DNA from: Struthio camelus
Taxonomy: Eukaryota; Chordata; Aves; Struthioniformes; Struthionidae
Direction of reading: 5' to 3'
Assembly: GCF_040807025.1 (NCBI RefSeq)
Contig: NC_090967.1
Span: 5,268,001-5,332,000, forward strand
DNA length: 64,000 nucleotides
This document shows, piece after piece, positions 30,901-43,030 of the stretch. A program made the position numbers and the translations under genes. Every line of letters begins with the position of its first letter. Positions within the stretch are counted from its first letter, which is position 1. The notes beneath the pieces are model-generated. The model worked only from the letters and a program-made list of their open reading frames with translations. It was not told where the DNA came from and searched no databases.

Positions 30901-33286
30901 CAATAACAGCTGTCATCTCACGTACCATACAGTGAAACAATAAAGTTGCTATTTTTAACCATGCAGTTTCAAAATGCAAGTTGTACTTAATCTACACCAC
31001 CATTAAGTAACAGTTCAGATTTAGATCATTTAACTCACTCGCTCCACGATCAGGCTTAATTTACCTTGCCTATCTGGGGGGTAATTTCTGTCCTATTTCT
31101 TTATAATCAGTAGATGCTTTAAACGACGTTATCCTAAACCCCAAGGCAGCATTAAAATCGCTACCCCAACACATTTCAAGTTAGGGACCGATCTCTTCTT
31201 TTTCGTTAGGGAAAGCTGACCCCCTCTACTCCCTCAGTTTCCTGGGAAGAACCTCTTCTCCAATATACGGAACTGACTTCATGGCCTGAGCAGCTGAACA
31301 CAAGCAAAGTAGTCAATGCGTGGAGTCATCAACAGCCAATGGAAGAAAAAACAATTGTGACTGGAATGAAAGCCTTCCCGTTGCCTTTTGTACAGGTAAG
31401 GCCTATACGTCCTTCTTGGTGTTGCGTTTACAGCAAGTCAAAGAAGTGTTTCACTTGCAAAGACAGGAGCAGAACTTCTAAGATACGCAAGGATGTTTAC
31501 TTACTGAGATTGCATCTTTTGTACACGTGTCAATTATTGGCTGCAACAAGTTGTCAAATTCATTCATATCTAACTGTGTTTCCTCTAAAACTTTCTGCAT
31601 TTGTTGCTCAATTGCAAGGGCTACTGCTGATGTAACTTGTTCCTGAAAAAGAGGGAATTACATCACATTCAATATTCTTCTGAAGAACCACCAACCTGAT
31701 GTGTGCCTGTGCTCTTAACCATAAGCAGTTATCTTGAAGACCAAGACTCCTTACACGCAATGTGACCATGTATAAATTTGTTTCAATTAGTTATTTTTGA
31801 GAAGGGAGAAGAGAAAGACTCTTCTCACTCTTCAGGAGAAATACTGTTCATTTCCACCTCCTAAATCCCTCCATCATGAAGCAAGTGATAACTGCAGACA
31901 GCTGCTAAGCGCATAGCACATGCCACACGTACTCCCCTTTCTCCAGGAACTCTTCAATTCGGAAGCTCTAAAAGCAAAACGCATTCTGTAAAAGAGCCAA
32001 TTCAAGTACACAGTGCCATCCCACTCCCAAAAGAATTCACCTTAGAGCGCTACAAGCTGGAACGTCTCACAATTCCTAGCAAGTTGTAACATCAAATAAA
32101 GATTAGAGCAGTCACAATTTATTGCACTCTGTGCAAGCCAGGTAGGGTTTTCATGCAGTTAATAAACTGTTTTAACAAGGATCAAACTTACAAACACATC
32201 AGATGCATCTGTTCTAAGGAGATTACAGCAATTGTCACAGAACAAGGACAAGCAAAGCAACGCTCCCTCCTTCTTCTCACCAACATACAACGTCACCACC
32301 TTTAGTCAGAAGGAAGCCTTCCTACCCCCTTCACAGCCACTGGTAGCCTACAATAATCCAAGTGACTGTTCATCCTAAACCGACCTGTCTCATAGCGAGG
32401 AGATGCTGCTCCTGCTGCTGGAGGTTCCACTGACTCTGCTGGATAAGTTCCTCCACTGAAGGAGTTCCCTGAGGGGCTGGCATAGGCGCAGCCGGTGGGA
32501 GAGACGGCTGGGGCAGCGGTTGGATCTGCGCAGTAGCCTCAATATCTTGACTCTGCTTGCACAACACTGTCAGAGAAAGAAAGCTCTCAAAGTAAGCAAC
32601 AAAGCGAAATCTGCCACCACCGGCCTGTACGTGAAAACAGCGCTGCTTCCAGAACAGAGCCGCAATTTCTGTTTAACACACACAAATAAAAATCAAGCGG
32701 GCGAGGGCGGATGGTGTGGAGGGAAGGAGGAAAGTCAGCGGCTCCCTGCACGTGTCGGGGAAGGACGATGCCAACGCCAGGCCCGCTCCTGGGGCGCGAC
32801 TGCGGAGCAGCCCGGCCTTCCTCCCCCGAAACCCGCAAACGGGGGGGGCGTGAAGAGCCCCAGGTGGGGCTCAACCTGGAGGCGAGAGGGCAGGAAGAGG
32901 CTGCGAGCGGGGCCGGGACGGGGAAAGGGGGCTCCGGCAGCCGGAGGAGGGGGGAGAGAGGCCGCAGCCGGCCGCGGCCTTGCCCGCCCGCGGGCCGCAC
33001 TCACGCTGCTGCTGCTCCAGCGCCAGCTTGTACTTGTAGTAGCCGTAGAAGTCGCCGCCGAAGAGGAAGGAGAACTTGGGGTTCTCCTTCTGCTTCTCCA
33101 TCGTCATCTTCTCGAACTCGGGCCCGTTCCGCGCCACGAACTGCGCCAGCTTGTCGATGACATTCCGCAGCTCCTGGTCTGCGGGGAGGCAGCGCCGTCA
33201 GCCCGAGCCGGCCCCGGCTGCCCGCCCCGCTCCCCCCTCCCCGCCCCGCGGCCGCGCTCACCGTCGGGCGGCAGCGGCATCTCCAT
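21953..33286 (-). CDS. CHERP: CHERP, calcium homeostasis ER protein / U2-associated splicing factor, complete, 17 exons, 910 aa
   Basis: CHERP is a nuclear pre-mRNA splicing factor associated with U2 snRNP; early work linked it to ER calcium release. Exons are 33262-33286, 33005-33178, 32385-32566, 31505-31642, 30653-30804, 30164-30275, 29700-29789, 28824-29058, 28285-28463, 27444-27873, 25188-25426, 24401-24534, 24021-24107, 23566-23715, 23336-23452, 22732-22826 and 21953-22146. The phases close exactly. Domains in order: SURP (about residues 10-65, GPEFEKMTMEKQK); a CID/RPR-type domain (about 150-290, HLRNRITAEGAHFELRLHLI); a six-Gln run and a Pro-rich linker; four WNNQ repeats followed by His/Pro-rich sequence (about 430-640); LPPPMPPSERLLAAVEAFY; an RS domain (about 726-810); and a G-patch (about 840-890, KMGWSGSGGLGAKEQGI). 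It ends ARDECK. The human protein is 916 aa as I recall. Intron 1 is only 83 bp. The ATG sits in a CpG island. Confidence 0.96.
25427..27443 (-). other. CHERP intron 10 (about 2.0 kb)
   Basis: No exon or RNA gene was recognised in this intron. It contains a near-perfect 29-bp palindrome at 26522-26550. The open frames seen around 27017-27416 carry no recognisable protein. Confidence 0.8.
26522..26550. repeat. Near-perfect 29-bp palindrome in CHERP intron 10
   Basis: The arms ATTGCCATTTT and AAAAATGGCAAT flank an AAGCTT centre. They pair completely except for one extra A in the right arm. An isolated copy of the centre (ttttaagctta) lies about 35 bp to the left. Confidence 0.85.
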
Positions 33287-33870
33287 GGCGGCGGGACAAC
33301 GACGAGGGCGCAGCGGCTCCGCCGCCGCCGCCGCCGCCACCACCGCGGCGCTAGGCCCCACCGGCCGGAAGTGCCGCGAGACGCCGGGCGCGGCCGCGCT
33401 TTACGGCCCCGTCGCTATGGAGACGGCGGGAGGTGGCGGGGGGGGGAGCGCTGCGCGGGGTCAAGCGCGGCCCGGCCCGCACCGGCGCTGCCCCCCCCCT
33501 TCCCCTTCCTGGGGGCACCGGGCCGAGCCCCTGCGCCAACCCCCCCCCCAGGGCCGGGGTGGGGGGGGGGGGACAGACCCCGAGGGCCCCGGCCCGGTGA
33601 GGCCTGCGGGGCAGGCCCCGGTGCGCCCCCCCCGAAGTGACCTAACACCGTCATTTCTTTCCGCAGTCAAATCAGGACCGTTCCGAGCTCTGCTGGGCCT
33701 CACCTCAGCTTTCCTTCCGCAGCCGCGTTTCTAACCTGCGAGGGGGAAGCCTTGCAGCGGGGCTGAGCGCACATCACGTTCGCCTGCAGGCCGGCTTCTG
33801 GGGAGCGTCCCTTCGGAGAGGGCCCGCTCGCTCGTTCGGCCTCGCGCCCCGCTCCAGAGGTAGGAGGCGA
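32690..33870. promoter_or_regulatory. CpG island, CHERP promoter
   Basis: This GC- and CpG-rich block covers CHERP exons 1-2 and the upstream flank. An ETS-type site CCGGAAGTG is at 33365-33373, about 80 bp upstream of the start codon. There is no TATA box. Long G and C runs (about 33439-33445, 33492-33500, 33541-33572) are present. Confidence 0.8.
33597..33859 (+). ncRNA. Possible divergent spliced transcript from the CHERP promoter (candidate)
   Basis: On the plus strand there is a good donor (GGCCCG then GTGAGG, intron from 33597), a strong acceptor 70 bp later (tttctttccgcag, exon from 33667) and a further donor-like site (CCAGAG then GTAGGA, exon end 33859). This could be a non-coding transcript running away from CHERP and antisense to the SLC35E1 3' end. 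The frame across it is repetitive Arg/Pro/Gly sequence of no known family. This is inferred from splice-site strings alone. Confidence 0.25.
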
Positions 33871-33896
33871 GGAGGGAATCGCTCAGCTCTCTCTAC

Positions 33897-36800
33897 TTTA
33901 TTACGCAACTTTGGGGGGTGGTGGGGGGGGAACAGTAACGCTCAAGGACCAATTTGATGGCAACTCGAGACCAAAAACGCAACGCGGGGCCCAAATCATT
34001 TGAGTGTTATTTAATACATTAGGAAAATTGAACTTCAAAATGGAGGTGATGCTCTGGGAATCACAAGAGGCCAAAAGCAAAGCTGAGCGTCCTAACACTT
34101 TTATCCAGTGCTCAGCTGGAGCTGTAATCACTCTCTGAAGCCTTCAGCGTTAAATTACGCTTCACAGAATTTCCAGGCACGCAGATAACACCCAAAGACA
34201 TCCTCACAAAAAGGCAGAACTGTTTATTCTCAACAAGACATACCATGAAGACCCCACTATATTATCTACAGAGTATAAAAACTCAGAAAACGGATGTTTG
34301 CATGTATCCAGACACAAGTGGGGAAAAAAAAAAAAAGACAGACAGAATCTGGGTATGATCCTACATCACTTTGCAGTCCTGGAAAATAACACAGACCCCA
34401 GAAGACCAGGTTAAATCTTACTTTTAAGTATAAGCTAAGAAACTTTTTCAAAATTTGTAATGCTGCCCTCTACCCCAGCAAAAACATTTGTGCTTTGCGT
34501 GTTGGAGCCCGTGCAGCCATCCTTCAGACTTCCACATTCCTCAGCACGCAGCAACAGTTTATCCACAAACTGCCCCAAAACCTGTAGTGACCAGACAGAG
34601 GAGTCTGCCAAAACCATCTGAACACTGTTTTACTTTAGCCAGGAAAGAGTCCCAGTTTATCCAAAAGTCACCAATGCAATTTCTTCCCGTCATCCCTTAC
34701 AGGAACACCAGCTTCAGGAGTAACATCGACAGGCTGGAGAGGTGCAGCATAGGCAATCAGACTAGGAAACCTCCTGAACTTTACAGAACACAATTGAAAT
34801 AAGAACAGGAAAACCATACAAGAGCGTGCATTTGCTTAAGTGCCAGATTTCCTACAGTAAGGGGGGGGGGGGGAGGGTTTGTTTGTTTTGTTTTTTGGTA
34901 AAATCAGCCATATTCACATCAACCAATAAAGTACCAATAGAAACAAAACAAAAAAGGATAGGTGGGGACTGCCACCTGCATCTTTACATTTGAGTACCTA
35001 CATAAAACATCTGTGATCTCAGGATTTACAGATTTCTTTTACCAGCTCGTACCATCACCACAAAGTTATTTCAGAATTATTTTTAACACTTTACAACATG
35101 TTTCAGAAATGGAAGCCTTAGAAAAACAAAGCTCTCCCTTTATTTATATTGCACCTTTTTCACAGATAGCTACACAGCAGAAATTCTTTCTGCTGCAAAA
35201 TGCTACATCAGAAAAAATGTGGCTTAGAACACATTAGAAAGAAAAGGTCTTGAGTTTCAGGTATCAGCATGAGCTGACCCAAAATCACCAACACCAGCTT
35301 TACAAATCACCGCACTCCTAAGTATTGCCTCCATTTTATTTAGTATTTAGGTATTTCAGAAAAATGAGCTTTTTACCAAATTAAAAAGAGGCTCTAATCA
35401 CTATTGGGTACTACAATTGAGTCTGAAGGGGAACTATTTTCAAGAGATCTTCAAAGAGCACCAAATACTCTTAAGAGCTATGGACAAAAAACCCACACGT
35501 AGTGGGGAGAAACTGGTTTCTTTCACACTGGTATCTCTAGAACCACCCAGGACTGTTTTGGGAAGAATTGTCCAGTTTTGTGATGTATTTACATGTACAT
35601 TATAAATGCACAATGGAAATCAAAACATTTCTAAGGATACCAGTGATAGTGTCCTAACACTAATTATGGCATCCAAATCACACTAGTTCTAGTCTTAAGT
35701 AAACATCGGGTAATGTATCACACCCATACAGCAAAACAATAATCTGATTTCTCCCAAGTGGCCATTACCACTAATGTATGGCACTCCCGAAATGTCCTGC
35801 AAGTAAAAAAAAAAAAAACAAAAAACCAAACCCCTTCACTTTGATTTAATAACAGGGTCATTATACACGATTGTCTAGATATGCCCTTTTTATTCCAGTG
35901 TTTCCATACTTTCTACAGACCTATGTACATAGTTAAATACGTCATTAATTTACAAACCATGTTAAAACAAATGTTTCACTTTGCCAAACAAGATCTTGCA
36001 GGTGTCCAAGATCAAAATATATATTACAAGAATATCAGAAACTTCCTTTACCTGAATGTGGGCAATATTGCTTAAGGACTTAGATTCAGGTATTCAGCAA
36101 AACCACCCATTGTAACTGATTCGCTTAACTGTTTTAATTATGTATTCTATTGTACAAAGTTATCCCCATTGACCACAGACCTGAACTAGAAGAGCACGAA
36201 TGTGGTCAGGCAGTCTCTGGGGAAGAAGCCCAGGCCTCACTCTCTGGGTCCTAAATGGGAGATCCTATTTTGAGTCAGTCCCCTTCTGCTCTGCGCTAAG
36301 GACAACAGCTTTTGTTTCGGAGATACGGTGAGGCTACGAGCCCAAACTGCACCGGAGCAAGGCATTTTCAACAGAAAGCCCTCACCTGCTGCTGTACTCT
36401 TGACAGAAGAAGCGGAGTCAAAGACCTGCCACGGTTAAGCGTGCAGTGCCAGCTTTCTCAGAAAGGAGTCACAACAAGATCAGGCTCCGTCCCTTGGAAA
36501 ATTAGCCATCTATATATATTTAACCAAGCCTCTGCTCTGTGAATAAGGTGCGTGGAGCTTTATTCACCTTCTAAGGAAAAGCTCAAGTTGTACACAGCTG
36601 TTACAGTGGTAAACATACCAGAAAAAGTTCAGATTAAGTCATAGTACTTCTGCAAATCCCTATGGCCCCCACTGCTACTGTTTACTGGTATTTCACCCAC
36701 TTTGAGGTAGGGAAGAATCACCCTCCCACCCCCATTTCCCAAACAGGAAACTGAGGCACAAACAACAAGATCAAGCATTTGCAGGAGTCTAACAGGTTAC

Positions 36801-37014
36801 ACCTAGCTCCCTTTGAAAGCAGTTGGACACCTTACTTCAGCCCCTCTTAAAAAAAAATCAGCCTAAATGTCTCAGCCTAAAGTCAAAAGTCTTTTGCAGA
36901 GCCAGAATCTAGTCCAAATCCCGAGTCCACAAGATCCTTTTTACATTTATGCAACAGCACTTAAGTATTGGGAAGCAAGCCTTAGAAATACAAATTTTGC
37001 ACCTTCCCACAGTA

Positions 37015-37069
<55 letters not shown>

Positions 37070-38957
37070 CTGGAATAGGCAAAAGCAATTCCATATGAAC
37101 AAATGCTTTTCCTCACAATCTTTTTTCTTGTTAATCAGGTTGGGGAATAATTTATTCAGATTTTCTAAGCTAAAAGCCCAAGTTCTATGCCAGCATGAAC
37201 AGATTCAACACCAGGGAAGCCACGGAAGTTCTGCTCACAAACATTAGCAGCTTATTTAACCCATCTCTAAAGTTTCAGAAGGACTGTTTCCTCTTTTGGA
37301 CTGTACCACGGAAGGCAGTCTACAGAACTACCTCCATAGACAACCAAAAGAATGAGATCAGGTTGACTTTGTACTTAAAAATAAATTCTTTAGTATCCAG
37401 AAAGGAGTCAAATCATCATTTCACTTCAAAGAAACAGTCATGTTTAAAGCATTAAATAAGTAGAGGGAGTGTTTTGTACAGCACCATACCCTAAATTTTG
37501 TTACCAGTATCTAATACCTTTCTAGTAAAAACTTAATACCTATGCTATCAAAATCTTGCTATACAACAGCTTTTCTGTTAAGGAAAGAAGGACCCTAAAA
37601 TCTTCTTTGCTAAGGAGCAGTAATCTGGTTCAGCAAAACCAAAGTTCAACTGGTTTCATTCCTTTCCTGCACAAATGCAGTATCTGACACACAACAGTTG
37701 ACTCGTCTAGAATTAAGTACCTTCATTGACGCTAACTGAATCAGTACTTATTACTCATAAATTATATATTTACTGCTAATTCAAAATATTTTTTCTTAAT
37801 AATTTACTATCAAGCTAGGGGAGTTGCAGAAAGAGAAGGATATAAAATTTAGCTTCCTTCAGCTGAAAGTAGAAGTCAGGCCAAATGCACACAGCAGCTC
37901 CAACAGTGCTGATTAAGAAAGTTATAAAAACAATCAGGGACTGAAAAGATAGACTTAAGAAACAATTAAAAATGATGATTATTCAAAGCCATGCATTCAT
38001 AAAATATCAGTCAAATAAAGGAGCATAGTTTGTGCATAAAACTGAGAAGAAAACACCTTAAAACTTTGAATTTTTAAGCCAACACAAGAGTTTTGTAAGA
38101 ACAGGTGTAAAGCAAGTAAAAAAAAAAAATCATATTGTTCCAAACACTTTATTTGTCAAGGTGTTTTCTGTATTGCCAGGGAAGAGCAATGTCTGAAGTT
38201 ACAGGACGACATTGTTTAGAAAACAATGATGAACTTAAGCTCTGTTTTGTTACCTACAGCAACTGGAAAAACAATGATTTTAGAAAAAAATGGTTCTCTA
38301 TGCCTGAAAAAAGATTCTTGAAGGGATCAATTTTTCTACTGTCTACTCTTTCAGAAACATTCCTGGTTTGTCATCAAAAACTGAAGGTATAGGCACAGAG
38401 GTAATTAATACCCACACGAAGTTTCATATTTGCTCAAGATGAATTCAAGTCTGCCTGTCCGCTACTGATAAACAGAAGTCATTTCTCCTCGAACTGACAG
38501 CCCCTGATAACCAGAAGTGCACATAATTTCACTTTTTCTGAAAATTTCATCAAAATATCATTAAAATACACATTAGAGAACAAATTAAAGGTGATGTTAT
38601 TAGCATGGAAACAAAGTACTGGCCACGGTTTAGCTGCCAAAACAATAATCCATTGACAGACTCCAAAAAAGGAGCAGTGACAGCAGATATTTTACACTGA
38701 AGTTTTCTATCTGCATTTCACCACAATCTCTGTAAAAGAGCTACACTGTGCATTTAGTTCCAGTGTCAGATCTAACTATTTCACGTGTAAAGATCTGCTT
38801 AGCAGAAGTCAGAGGTCTGTACCACTTTCACTACACATGCATCTTCCCTTCTGCAAAACCTGTACAATAAAATGGCTTACATTCACGGATGTACTAAAAG
38901 TTTCTGATGATGCTGGGGACACTTTGATATCACAGTCTATACCTGCTTGCCAGGATT
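33897..38957 (-). terminator. SLC35E1 long 3' UTR with several poly(A) signals
   Basis: After the SLC35E1 stop (38958-38960) no further exon is visible. Minus-strand AATAAA hexamers occur at 38148-38153, 36559-36564, 35139-35144, 34223-34228 and 33897-33902. This suggests alternative 3' UTRs of about 0.8 to 5 kb. The interval holds a poly(A)/(TA)14 tract (37014-37060) and a G13 run at 34861, but no recognisable coding sequence. Confidence 0.6.
37014..37060. repeat. A19 run followed by (TA)14 microsatellite
   Basis: There is an uninterrupted A run at 37014-37032 followed by 14 TA units at 37033-37060, within the presumed SLC35E1 3' UTR. Length polymorphism is likely. Confidence 0.95.
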
Positions 38958-41900
38958 CTATATATCAAAACGATTTAAATTGTAGGTAGTCGGATAGTTT
39001 TGCCGATTATACTGGAAGTGGTCTGTTAAGATATTGGCTCGACCATACTGATAGTCTCCATGTTGTGCAAATGCCGAAAGTCCATTCTGAGACTTCTCAG
39101 GGGTGTTTCGATGCCGGTCCAAATTCACGAGGTCTCCAGTTGTAACTGGAAGTAGCTGCTTCTTTGCCTCTTGATTTGCATCATATTTTGTCTGGGAAAG
39201 AGAGAAATAATGTTTTTCTTGGATTACCAGCTAGCATATTCATATACCTAGAAAGAACACGCACTTTTACAATTACACCACAATCTACGCTTGTCAAAAT
39301 CTTAAAGTACTTGTGACTCACAGTAACACTATCAAATCCTCTGATATGCTAAATCAGTAAGTCCTTGTTTTGCTCAAGAGAGTTGAGCATTTACTGCCCA
39401 GTCTTAATTTCTCAACGAAACATTAAGAACAAAAAGGAAGTTCACTAGAGATCTAACAACTGGCCTGGCCCGAGCACCTGAGCACTCAGCTAAGTACTTA
39501 GCTTAGGTGATACATATACCCTCCTCTGCAAGGAAGTTTTATGCCACACATTCTCCGTTTTTATTCTGGTAATTGTCAGCTGGTTTTAGAAGAAATAACT
39601 CAAAGTTACTAAACATTAGCAGTGCATGAAAACTACTGTTCCAGGTGGGTTTCCTGAAAAACAAAACAAATCACCAAACCCACCACTTACCTTGTTATAT
39701 AAGAATACCCCTAAGATAGCCGTCATCATTCCAAGGACATTGGTGCTAGTAACTGGATTGCGAAGCATTATAAGGGAAACTGTGATGACCATGATCCTTT
39801 TTGTGGCGTTTGCAACAGAGTAACTCAACGGGCTGATCAGATTAAGAATACTGAAGGCAATGACATTCTGGGCAAAATTACAGAATCCACTGATTATAAG
39901 CAGCATTAAGGTCCAGGACCAGTGAGACATTGTGCTCTGTCATAAAGACAAACATCACAAGAAAAAAAGTTTATCTCAGGTTTCAGATAAGAGACAAAGA
40001 AACTTTCATACAGCAACACGGATCTAACATGAGTCACTTCTTGCCTGCTTTTTGATAGGAAGAGCATCTGCAATATGTCTAGAGTTAAGAGGCTCAATGT
40101 TACATTGTGCAACTACTGATTATGAGAAAATATCTCTCTACACACTCGTAATGTGCATTGTACCATGCTATAAGTTATTCCAAATAACTTGGAATAACTT
40201 TTCAGAGCTCCTGTCTCCAGTTGCTAATTTCTGCGACTCGTGCTGCCACGTGAACTAAGTCTCCTAACTCGCACATGAACTTATGATAAACGCTACGCTC
40301 TCTTTTTTATATTATTTTGTGAAACAGTTCTTAGATGTTTCACAACAGTTCCTTCCGTGCTGACAAGGAACTACATTGAAATGCACTTTTCTGGTTTGGC
40401 TTTTTTTTTTTTTTTTTTTTTGTAATAGAGGCGATTCCCAATTACATTTGCCAAAGACTTACCAAGTCATTTTCTACTAGGAAGGAGGAAAGATCTACCA
40501 AAACCCACGTTGGGATCATGAAGAACACAGCATGGCATCCAAGTATGTTCAGCAACCGAAGATGATGTATTCGGGAATCTCTTAATACCTGATGAAAAAC
40601 ATCATAAAACACCCTTTTTTCGATTACTGCCCGCATATCACCAGAGATTCAGGAACCATGTAACAATAACGATTTCAGACAACAGACAGATGCACTATGA
40701 AAATAAACAAATAGTGTTGCAGTGTGAATTTCCTATAAAGATGTCTATTTGAAAAATAGTGATTTCTTGACCGTAACACACTCGGCATTAACAAGGTAAT
40801 AATACGTTTACAGCGCTCTACAAATCAGAAATCATTTTATAACTCAATGCATTCAAGACACACATTTTAACTTTGCCTTTTTGTTCCTAAGACTTCAAGT
40901 AGTGTCCCGTATTGACACTGACTCATTCACTTCAAAGAAAGGATCTGATATAGCAAGATATGTAGAAACTTTCAAACGAATTGTTAAACTTAAGCACTAT
41001 CTGTCAGCAGAAGCAAAAAAAAAAATCCAAGGAGTAAAGAAAATGCTCAGGATAAGCTCCGAGTTCTGGCCAATGTTCAGTATAATGCATCGGAAGAGCT
41101 GTAGAAAACAAGTAATCAAAACAGCCAAACATTATTTTGGGATTCTTTAACTATAAAGCACCACCTTAAAAAAAAAACATCTGTACTAGAAAATGCATAT
41201 TAGCCCTCTGAAGGATGATGTTACTGACCAATAATAAGAATAGCAGAGCTATTACCTTCTTTGAGAAGATGTTCTGGAGTGAAAAACAAAGCGTAGCAGC
41301 AAGTGCACTGATGAGCCCCCACATGTCAAAAGAAAGTTCAGTGACTGTGGCCAATAGGACACCGCTTATGATGGGGATTAGAGACAAGTATACCTGAAAG
41401 GGAAGCAGAGAAAAAGAGCTGACGTCTAAGCGATTTCATTTCAACTGAGTTCACGTGTACTGCTGATTTGCGGGGATGAAGAGGGAAGAATACAGCAACG
41501 GAACCAGGGATCAACTTTCACACTGCTACAGCTCGAGGAAACAAAACTACTACAATAGAGACCGGAACAATCTAAGCATAAGCAGGAGATCATCACCTCG
41601 CTCGCTGTGTTTAGATAGGTTTTCTTTACATTCGCAGTAACAGGAAAAGGAACACGTAAAAGCTACGCAATCCTGTAATTTACACCACAAAATCTGCCCA
41701 AGTGACCGAAAGCAGAGCTTTCCTCACGCCAGCCAGCAAAGCACAACACAGACCCCAGGAAGAGAAGAAACCATCAGCAAACCTGTCCGCACCTTCGTCG
41801 TCTGCTTCTCCTTCATTATGATTCTTGACAGAAGAACCACCCATATCGGCATCGTCGCTTTTACTGGGAACGGGAAGAAAGTTTCAGTGAGGACCCGACG

Positions 41901-42591
41901 ATGAGCCCGGTTACGTTAAACGCTACGGGCAGCCATGGTAGGGGGGGACATCCCACCAGGTCAGGTCCGAATCAGGTCCAGTCTCAGCAGAGCCACAACC
42001 TCGGCCCACACAGGGTCACCCCCCCCAACCCCCGGCCCGGGGCACGGCACCGGGCTCCCCCCGGACACGGCACCGGGCTCCCCCCGGACACGGCACCGGG
42101 CCGGGGACACGGCACCGGGCCCCCCCTGGACACGCACCGGGCCCGGGGACACGGCACCGGGCCCGTCCCGTCCCGCCCCACCGCTCCTCACCTGTGTGCG
42201 CGTAGGAAACCGGGACCCGCCAGAGGGAGACGTGAGCGGACACGGAGGCGAAGTACTTGCCGAAGGCGAGCGGCAGGATGTAGCGGGGGTAGGCGCGGGG
42301 CGGCAGCTGGGCCGGGCCGGCGGGCGGCACCCGCCAGGCGCGCAGCAGCGGCGGCAGGAGCCCGCACAGCCCCAGGATGTGGAAGAGCGAGACGGTGACG
42401 GGCCGCGGGAAGCCGCCGAGCAGCAGTTTGTTCACCACGTTGCCGCCGGCGCTCAGCCCGTACCAGGCCAGGCACAGCGCCGACACCCGCGCGCCCTCGC
42501 GCAGCGCCGGCCCCCGCCCGCGCCCCCGCCCCGCCGCCGCCGCCGCCCCCCCTCCGCCGCCGCCGCCCGCCGCCGCCAGCGGGGCCGCCAT
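38958..42591 (-). CDS. SLC35E1: SLC35E1, solute carrier 35 family E1, complete, six exons, 404 aa
   Basis: This is a multipass membrane protein of the nucleotide-sugar / triose-phosphate transporter (TPT) superfamily; its substrate is not established. Exons are 42192-42591, 41793-41863, 41256-41393, 40463-40588, 39691-39936 and 38958-39191, with phases closing in frame. The N terminus is a Gly/Ala/Arg-rich low-complexity segment. It is followed by [114 protein letters not shown] and the TPT signature [17 protein letters not shown]. The hydrophobic pattern suits about ten membrane spans. The C-terminal tail ([17 protein letters not shown]) is hydrophilic and closely follows the human tail. The human protein is 410 aa as I recall. 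The start at 42591 lies in a CpG island. Confidence 0.96.
40401..40421. repeat. T21 homopolymer in SLC35E1 intron 4
   Basis: An uninterrupted run of 21 T lies about 40 bp from the donor of the SLC35E1 exon at 40463-40588, on its intron side. On the transcribed strand it is a poly(A) tract. No retroelement body could be tied to it. Confidence 0.9.
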
Positions 42592-43030
42592 GGCTGCCTG
42601 CGCCGCCCGGCAGCCGGGCCGACGTCACCGCGTCGCGGCTACGGGGGCCGGCGGGAGGCGCTCCCAGCCCCCTTGGCGCGCGCGCGTCACTTCCGCTGCG
42701 CGGCGGCCGTTAGCGGCGACGCCACCGCTGCCCTTCCCCCCCCCCCCCCCCGGTCAGCGCTGGCGGGCGCCCCGCGGCCCTGCCCCACCGCCGCAGCCCC
42801 GCGGCCCTTCCTCCCCTCCCTCCCAGCCCCCGAGCAGACGCTAGGGCTCCTGTTCGTCCCCCTCAGCCCGGCGCGGCCCGAGGGGGAGCGCGGCAGCGGG
42901 GGGGGGGGGGGGGAGCCGGGCCTAGGCCCGCGGCCCCGAGGGCTGTTTTCCCGCGCGAGCGGCAGGCCGGCCCTGAGGCAGCGGGGCCGCTGGAGGCTGG
43001 CGCGGTGACGGAGCGAAGGTCACCTACTCC
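41980..43030. promoter_or_regulatory. CpG island, SLC35E1 promoter
   Basis: This CpG-rich block spans SLC35E1 exon 1 and its upstream flank. An ETS-type site (CACTTCCGC on plus, GCGGAAGTG on minus) is at 42688-42696, about 100 bp upstream of the ATG. A CRE-like GACGTCAC is at 42621-42628. C16 (42736-42751) and G16 (42898-42913) runs flank the promoter. There is no TATA box. Confidence 0.8.
42043..42165. repeat. GC-rich minisatellite in SLC35E1 intron 1
   Basis: The core cacggcaccggg is repeated six times, starting at 42043, 42066, 42089, 42108, 42131 and 42150; the fifth copy lacks one G. Spacings are 23, 23, 19, 23 and 19 bp, so two unit lengths alternate. The array begins about 25 bp from the exon 1 donor and is close to pure G+C. 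Confidence 0.92.

Noticed and set aside
32520-33734. A 404-codon plus-strand frame across CHERP exons 1-3
   Set aside because: It is antisense to well-supported CHERP exons, low in complexity where GC-rich, and resembles no family. Only the splice-site pattern at 33597-33859 was kept, as a candidate.
41901-43008. Plus-strand frames of 165 and 357 codons over SLC35E1 exon 1
   Set aside because: They are shadows of the GC-rich exon and of the minisatellite, which creates a fake repeat protein (GHGTGPP-like).
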